Assembly (NCBI RefSeq): GCF_036711975.1
Contig: NC_091966.1
Coordinates: 18,669,501 to 18,733,500, forward strand
Direction: 5' to 3'
Length of the DNA: 64,000 nt
Source: Onthophagus taurus
Taxonomy: Eukaryota > Arthropoda > Insecta > Coleoptera > Scarabaeidae
Made by a program: the position numbers and the translations under genes. Shown piece by piece: positions 58,185 to 64,000 of this stretch (positions are counted from its first letter, which is position 1; the number at the start of each line of letters is the position of its first letter). Below the pieces are notes generated by a model, which did no database searches, had not been told where the DNA came from, and was given only the letters and a program-made list of their open reading frames with translations.

Positions 58185-59594
58185 CTATAAAATTCCTAAT
58201 GGATTACCCAACCATGGATAAACATCAGGACAATCGCTACATTGCGTCATATATCTTACTTCTTCACCCTTATTTAAAGTGCATACGGTTGCCTCACAAG
58301 TCGGTTCGTATGTATTTGGGCAACTAGGCCATAAGTTTTTCAAGTCTTTGGTTGTTGTTGGATTTTGAACCCATTCAATACCTCTTTGAACGGTTACCTA
58401 AATATTTCAAATTAATCATCGTCAATTAATCGTGTGGTTAGTATGCTTACAATATAGACATCATTGAGAGTTCCTAAGTAATCCAAAAACTGTTTATACG
58501 CTTCAAAATTAACGGGATTTTTATCGAACCATGCAGCATGTATATAAAAACCGAATGGGGCTTTATTGGAGGTATAATGACGTTGGAAATTTGATTTCAT
58601 TAATTCAAGAAGTTCTGGAGCATTATCAGGACTAAAAAAAATATTAAGAACTTCTTTTATAAAGCAAGTGGATGTTATCTTACGTAGCACAAGAATCGAC
58701 CATAGCACAAACATTGCCATCACTTCCGGTCCAATCAACCATTGGTTGAACCCAAACACCTGGAAGTGAAACTGTTGGACATTTTCCAACTGGACAATCT
58801 TGATTTGAAAGATAATCCAAAGTGTAAGGGAATAAAGGTGGGTCTTGATATCGTAAAGTTGGCCAAGATGAATCGTATTTCAAGCCAAGATCTTTGATAG
58901 CTTGAAAACTAGTATCACCTACAAGTGCAAAAGAATAATTTAAATCTGACTTATTGTTAGCTGATTTACAAAAAGTCGTACCTGGTAATTGAAGGAACGG
59001 TACTCTCAATCCTTTAATATCTTCTTCAGGAATATCAGCAAATTTAGCTATAAGAGTCCTTTCACCACCAAATTCATCCTTGTAACCATCTAAAGACAAA
59101 TCGTCCCAATAAGTAGTCATGGTTTCGTGACTAATAGAATGAAGAGCAATTTCGTGTCCGCGAGCATGTAATTCCTGGACTTTTGAGTAGTCAGTGTATT
59201 CATGTGAAATATAATAAGTTGCTCCAATGGAACAACCATCCGGATTTTTTCTATTGAAGAAAGCTTCTTCGTAATATTTAAAATTAACCGTATTCACAGC
59301 ATCATCAAAAGTTAGAAGAACCAACTACAAAGAAAAAAAAAACAAAAATAACTATATGATAGCGTAATAAAATCACACTTTAGAATCGCAACATATAAAA
59401 AATATATTAAATACCTGGGGTATACTGTTAACATCTAAACCATTAGGGATTTCTGTTGATAGACACCTACAATTTGGTAAAACACAACTCTCAGCTTTAC
59501 ACGCTTGTGCAGTTTCGAAAGTAGTAAAATTTCTAACTGTACCGGCACAAACTGCGGCGATTAAAATAGTAAAAATTATAAATTGTCCGAACAT
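58185..59594 (-). CDS. Chitin deacetylase, secreted, single-domain, complete
   Basis: Four exons, 404 residues: 59415-59594, 58684-59324, 58451-58631 and 58185-58397; GT-AG borders with phases 0, 2 and 0. A signal peptide (MFGQFIIFTILIAAVCAG) is followed by a short Cys-rich stretch and a polysaccharide deacetylase domain with all five motifs: TFDDAVN (Asp67/Asp68), LHSISHE (His122, His126), RVPFLQLPG (Arg167), DSSWPT (211-216) and FGFYIHAAW (His305). The metal-binding and catalytic residues are kept, so activity on chitin is likely. There is no CBM14 chitin-binding or LDLa domain, as in the short gut/peritrophic-membrane CDAs of insects (groups IV/V); a midgut role is inferred. The plus-strand flanks show no competing gene. 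Confidence 0.93.
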
Positions 59595-59680
59595 TTTTTT
59601 ACAATTTCTTTTACTTCATAACGATGATATCGACGATGTAGTAAGCCATTTTTAGATTTTCGTCTTATATATCGCCCTTA
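59595..59680 (-). promoter_or_regulatory. Chitin deacetylase core promoter
   Basis: TATATAAG on the minus strand at 59664-59671, 70 bases before the ATG, implying a 5' UTR of about 40 bases. Confidence 0.5.
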
Positions 59681-60146
59681 GACCGGAAAGATAAGGAATA
59701 ATAAAAATTTCAAGTGATTGATGATTAAATGAAACACCTTGTTTTTTGATATTGATAGGATAGAACACATTGATAAATTGTATAAGTGTTTGATTAAATT
59801 CTATATTTTTCTAACTACTTTCCAAGGGTTAGTTACTTTAATGATGTAATCAATCTAGAAAAATAAACAACTTTTTATTATATATAAGATATATTTAATC
59901 TCAAATACTACAGTGAAAATGATGACGATTCGTGTAAACAGTTTTGATCTAAACCCATAAATGACTAAGATGATCATTTCTTGCATTTCAACCATTTTGT
60001 TTTGTAACTTTTCATTGTAACGTCATAATTATAATTTATTTTATTTTAACATGTTAAATTGTAATTTTTACATTTTTAAACTTAAGCTTTACATTTACTT
60101 TTGTGGTTTACAGTAACAATTTATATTTGATGTGCCAAAACATTTA

Positions 60147-60187
60147 CGCTTCTGAAGATGACCTGTAAGATCGAAACAGGTAAAGCG
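60147..60187 (+). ncRNA. Hammerhead-like ribozyme motif, copy 1
   Basis: CGCTT/AAGCG outer stem around CTGAAGATGACC, GATCGAAAC; the inner stem GACC/GATC has one mismatch, and ACCTGT/ACAGGT offers an alternative pairing. Followed by AATAAAACCAGTACAAAATAA, like an element tail. Confidence 0.4.
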
Positions 60188-60429
60188 GATTTGTATTAAC
60201 AATAAAACCAGTACAAAATAAAATTTTAATCATTGATATATTTAAATCAAATTTAAATTTTCCAACTGATTCTAAAAACCTGATTCAGAAGAAATTTTTG
60301 ATTAGACTATTAGACGCATCGTTTTCGAGATATTTCCAAAAAGATACAACCTCCATTGTTTTCATTAGTCGTAGATGCCTATGGAAACAAATTGTAAGTA
60401 AAGACAACCTGATGGAAAAAACATTTCTA

Positions 60430-60760
60430 AATATCGAAACACATTTACGTGAAACAGGAAATTGAAGACAGAAGTATGTAAATAACGGGAATCAGACCCA
60501 AGTAGAAGAAAACATTTTGGATTTTGTGGCAGACCGAAGTACTGCTAGTACTGTTGACAGCAACAGTTTCAACATTTCAGAATATCCAAAGGTACATTTT
60601 GGCATGTTCTACATGAACAGCAATTGTATTCATACCATTTGTCGACAGTACAAGAATTAAAAAATGCCACACTATGATGGAAAAATGTATTATTGATGCA
60701 GCGTTTTTAGAAGAAAGTACTTTTTACAGATAACTATTATCTATACACTCTTTACCAAAT
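60430..60760 (+). pseudogene. Transposase helix-turn-helix relic
   Basis: Across frames, QVEENILDFVADR (about 60497-60535), ISEYPKVHFG, and VLHEQQLYSYHLSTVQELKN (60606-60665). This fits the N-terminal VEE.IL..V......VLHEQxLxPYHLQxVQ pattern of a mariner-like family common in insects. No DDE residues remain. Confidence 0.55.
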
Positions 60761-60910
60761 TTTATCTTTCGAAGACAAATCATATTGAAAATATTTAAGA
60801 AAATGCTTAAAATTTTTTAAACTTTGATGGCCTGTATCGAACCATTTATGGGTTTAGACCAAAAATGTTTACACGAATCGTCATCATTTTAACTCATTAA
60901 TATTTGTGAT

Positions 60911-61854
60911 TAACATTATGCCACGACTTACAGAAACACCAGGTATATAGTTGTAATAACTAAATTCTGGGCATAAAATCTACGACTTTTCTTAGATTCG
61001 TATTTAACGTTTTTTTTAAATATTTCTATTAAAACAAAAACGAAATTTAACATTTAATTCATTACTAAATATGTTCCAATATTATCGCAAAAAAAATTAA
61101 GTTCATTAATAATCTATCAAAAAAATTATTGTCATTGAACAAGATCTTGTTTGGAATATATTTAAAAAAAGTGTACACGTTCTTTCTACGTTGTTTTAAG
61201 AAAAATTCAGAACGAGACAACAACAGATTAGATAATGCAATTATCAACAGTATTGTTCTAATGTAAATTTAATCATTCCAATCAATTAATTGGAATAATA
61301 CAATTGATACAAGGAAGTAGATCCTTATATCAGTATTATTAAGCTATTAATTAAGTTTTGATTTGTTCCTTTTAAATATTCCATGCAATAAGAAAAGTTA
61401 AAAATAAGTCGATGGTTCGACTTATTTTTGGCAATTATGATTTATTGTCTGTCATAAATCAAAAACATAAGAAAAAAATAAGAAAACAACTTTGTTTCCT
61501 CCAATAAGATAAGAGATAGCTAAAAGGAAATCAGTCATATATTTATATTATTATGTTTATTTGTAAAATGTTATCTTTTGCAATTATTGTATCAGTATTT
61601 AAAAATTGTTATCGAGATTTTTACACAATGTTGAACAAATTTTGATAGTTTGAACAATCTTTTTGTTTTAATCAATTGTCTAAATTTTAAAATTTGACGT
61701 TTTTAAAGGCAGAAAGAAAAATTTATATGATACATATTTTTAACATGAATCTCAACGTCAATAACTAAAAATGTCGAATGGACTATTGCCAACAATATTA
61801 TTGAGTATTTTGCATAATTGTAAAACAAGGAATTGCTGCTGTATAGCTGTTGCA
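60911..61854. other. No gene recognised; one perfect hairpin
   Basis: AAAAATAAGTCGA and its exact complement around TGGT (61400-61429). Short minus frames at 61065-61247 and 61758-61970 have no motif; the latter overlaps the repeat array. Confidence 0.5.
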
Positions 61855-62490
61855 AACCCGAACCTTTCTAGTTCTAGTGTTAGTTCTAGTTTTACATTAG
61901 CAATATCATTAAAACTAACATAAAACCTAGAACTAGAATCATTTAGGTTTAGCTGTCTTGAGATACGCACGGCTAAACCCGAATGTTTCTAGGTCTAGTA
62001 CTAATTCTAGTTTTAATTGTTATTCAGCGTTAGATTGTGTTATGTATTTATTGAACAAAAAGTAGAACTAACACTAGACCAAGAACCAGATCCATTCGGG
62101 TTTAGCTATGTGCCTCTTAAGACAGCTAAACCTAAATGTTTCTAGTTCTAGGTCAAATGTTAGTTCTAGTGACAGTACTAAGTAGCGCTAGTTAGCATTA
62201 GATATCACTGTGGTACATATTTTTATTGAATTAAAGCGAGTACTAACACTAGACCTAGAACTAGAAAATTTTGTGTTTAGCCATGCGTGTGAAGACAAAT
62301 GTTTCTAGTTTAGTTTCTAGTGTTAGTTTTGCACTAGCACTATCACTAGAACTAACACAAGACCTAGAATCATTCGGATTTAGCCGCACGTCTCTCAACA
62401 CGGTTTGTGATATATTTTTATTGAACGAAAAGTGGAACTAACATTAGACCGAGAATTAGAAACATTCGGGGTTAGCCGTGCGTCTCTTAA
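61855..62490. repeat. Array of the palindromic CTAGAACTAG...ATTCGGGTTTAGC repeat
   Basis: At least three to four irregular units of roughly 150-230 bp. Each has CCTAGAACTAGA..CATTCGG, then TTTAGC, a short GTGCGTCTCTTAAGA centre, then GCTAAACC..AATGTTTCTAG, and is separated by ATATTTTTATTGAAC and ACTAACACTAGAC linkers. Both arms of each unit can pair, and neighbouring units can pair with each other. Confidence 0.8.
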
Positions 62491-62565
62491 GAGCGCCGAA
62501 AACTCAGAACTGTCATAAGGACGTCACCTTTTTCCAAGCAAAACTACCCAATGCCTGCACTATTA

Positions 62566-63224
62566 AGGTGAGTTTAGACATGCATGGATTAAGTGGCGCC
62601 AGTAGTTGCGCCAGTTCTATTTGCACGCCAGTAAAGGTTTACACTACATGTGCGAAAACAAAAATAAGTGACACGCCAGTTTCATTTTTAAAGTGTATTG
62701 CACAGTGCGTAATATGTCGAGTGAACTTTCCGAAGCATGCAAAGTAGTCGCAAAACTTTTAGTGCAAACAAATGATAAAAGAAATACAGAAAAAGAAACG
62801 ACGACCTACTTTGGGTGCTTCTACAAAACTTCTACGAGAACTCGCAACCGAAGATTCTGCAAGCTATAAAAATCATCTACGAATGACAAAGCAAAATTTT
62901 GATACTCTTCAGGATTGTGTTCTGATAAGCACTACATACATCCCATAAACACGGAAAAGATTCATAACCTTCAAGAAATTTGATGGTCAGTTCTGCCAAA
63001 TTAAACACAAATTAGGATCTCAACCGAAACGAAAATCTAACTAAAAACTGTCGAACCAATGTGCAAGCATTTGTTTACACACGCAAATTTTGTTTCGCTG
63101 TACGTATTTGTTATCACTGGCGCCAGTGATTTCAGAAGGGTGCAGACTTTTCCGATCAATTTAATTTTACTGGCGCGCTAGTTTTTATTGGCGCCACTAA
63201 ATCTATGCATGTCTAAACTCACCT
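62566..63224. mobile_element. 659 bp PIF/Harbinger derivative with TTA duplication
   Basis: AGGTGAGTTTAGACATGCAT at the left and ATGCATGTCTAAACTCACCT at the right, TTA at 62563-62565 and 63225-63227; the inner TIR continues with GGCGCCAGT. Inside (about 62805-62920) the plus strand reads LGASTKLLRELATEDSASYK and LRMTKQNFDTLQD, the N-terminus of a PIF/Harbinger transposase. It is an internal-deletion derivative. The frame at 62478-62747 reads through the TIR and is not a gene. Confidence 0.85.
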
Positions 63225-63286
63225 TTAAGCTATGTTACATTTTATGTGTAAGTGCATAGTAGTTTCGTAACTATGGTTGCGGCACA

Positions 63287-64000
63287 GAGCTGTGCCGCGT
63301 ATTGAGAAAACGTACTCGAGTACTGGGTACCGGGTATATGTCATAATTGAGGTACCCGGAGTACAAGTACCGGAACTTTTCGGGTATTTTTAAAAAGTAC
63401 AATTGGCTAAAATTTATGTTTGGGTTATGCAAAATAAATAAAATATTCTACAAAAATAGTTTTTAATGTTAAATAATAACTTGAAAAAGAAAACAAAAAA
63501 ATGGAATCCTAAAAATACCACCTGATAAGTGTTATATTATTGCGTTACTTAATAAAGGCCAATAGGCCTTCATTATAACCAATTTTTCGAAACTCGAATC
63601 GCTGAGAGCATTTCACTATTGACGCAAAAGAAAATAATCGCTCCACTGGTGCAGACGAAGGTAAACAAGTATTATACCTCAAAAATATTTTTTTTGTTAT
63701 TGGGTAATCGTTCAAGCTATTTATTCCGCTCCTTTTGTCATCAAGATATTTGTATAGCTCTAACTCAATTTTTGATGTTTTCACTGCTTCCTTTTCAGTG
63801 GCAGGTTGAGAGGTATTCATAACGTGTTTAGATGTTTCGGGTTCATTAAAATCAAAGAAGTCATTAGATATTCTATCGCTAGAACCTCCATGTTTACCAT
63901 GATTACCAACTATTTAAAAAAACATTAAACCATCGCAACTTAAATTTGGGATGAACAATTGCGGAAATAATTGCTCTGACGTCAAATTAAGTATGTCACA
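63287..64000 (-). pseudogene. hAT transposase C-terminus and element end (partial)
   Basis: Minus strand: the frame of 63820-63545 extends back to at least about 63900 and reads SNDFFDFNEPETSKH, ELELYKYLDDKRSGINSL and YPITKKIFLRYNTCLPSSAP, then VERLFSFASIV, the hAT C-terminal dimerisation domain, ending at a stop 63545. The terminus is probably CAGAGCTGTGCCGCG (63287), followed by repeated GTACTCGAGTAC/GGGTACCGGG motifs. The rest of the element lies beyond the right edge; an upstream stop or intron near 63915 is seen. Confidence 0.75.

Larger units (their letters stand above)
59903..60910 (+). mobile_element. mariner/IS630-type element with ~50 bp TIRs, degraded
   Basis: AAAATGATGACGATTCGTGT at 59916 and ACACGAATCGTCATCATTTT at 60872-60891 are inverted, followed inward by AAACCCATAAATG on each side. 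Between them are a Penelope-like tail (about 59970-60240, with hammerhead-like copy 1) and a helix-turn-helix relic. Exact limits and TA target not fixed. Confidence 0.65.

Noticed and set aside
61855-62490. CRISPR-like array
   Set aside because: Units are irregular, long and palindromic, with no uniform spacers and no cas genes, in an insect genome.
62478-62747. 89-codon plus frame with many Cys
   Set aside because: It crosses the TIR of the 62566 MITE; Cys codons come from the GGCGCCAGT-type repeats.

Overview
This is an insect nuclear DNA window, AT-rich, with spliced eukaryotic genes, long introns and a dense, nested load of transposons. The gene set (insect-type chitin deacetylase, DEAF1, TMEM70, an intronless fumarase, a catalase-like 5' end) and the repeat mix (Penelope-like, RTE, R1 and I-type non-LTR elements, piggyBac, Tc1/mariner, PIF/Harbinger, hAT) suggest a beetle, but the order is inference. 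No bacterial features, CRISPR arrays, rRNA genes or convincing tRNA genes were seen.

Host genes. (1) 1-7751, minus: first two coding exons of a catalase-like gene, separated by a 7.6 kb intron holding RTE and Penelope debris; the gene continues beyond the left edge. (2) 19010-19824, minus: complete three-exon TMEM70 homologue. (3) 28456-29976, minus: intronless class II fumarase with an unusual duplicated Cys/Lys-rich N-terminus. (4) 43887-52366, plus: complete DEAF1 (SAND plus MYND) gene in three coding exons with a 7.1 kb first intron full of repeats. (5) 58185-59594, minus: complete four-exon secreted chitin deacetylase. An intact piggyBac transposase ORF (37030-38838, minus) is the only near-full-length transposase.

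Mobile layout. 9.4-14.8 kb: Penelope relic cut by a 313 bp TIR element with a 9 bp target duplication, RTE tail, piggyBac relic. 15.0-18.9 kb: large fold-back element whose two arms serve as empty-site references for a Tc1 and a MITE insertion. 21.7-28.2 kb: a nest in which an R1 retrotransposon is split by a Harbinger whose transposase and MADF genes have interleaved exons on opposite strands; the transposase intron holds another TIR element (A), which itself carries a hAT MITE and a Penelope tail. 32.1-35.4 kb: element B, encoding the same unnamed protein family as A but with unrelated termini. 38.9-43.1 kb: an I-type retrotransposon with RNase H between two inverted-repeat arms. 44.7-50.5 kb (DEAF1 intron): Tigger, Harbinger MITE, Penelope, piggyBac and RTE pieces, a 165 bp tandem repeat and fold-backs. 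54.2-55.5 kb: twin Harbinger MITEs and a Tc1 end. 59.9-64 kb: mariner-like relic, a palindromic repeat array, a PIF MITE and a hAT transposase entering from the right edge.

The strongest candidates for something not formally described are the A/B element family, the interleaved Harbinger genes, and three hammerhead-like motifs at Penelope-type sites that keep the same two-stem layout with different stem sequences.
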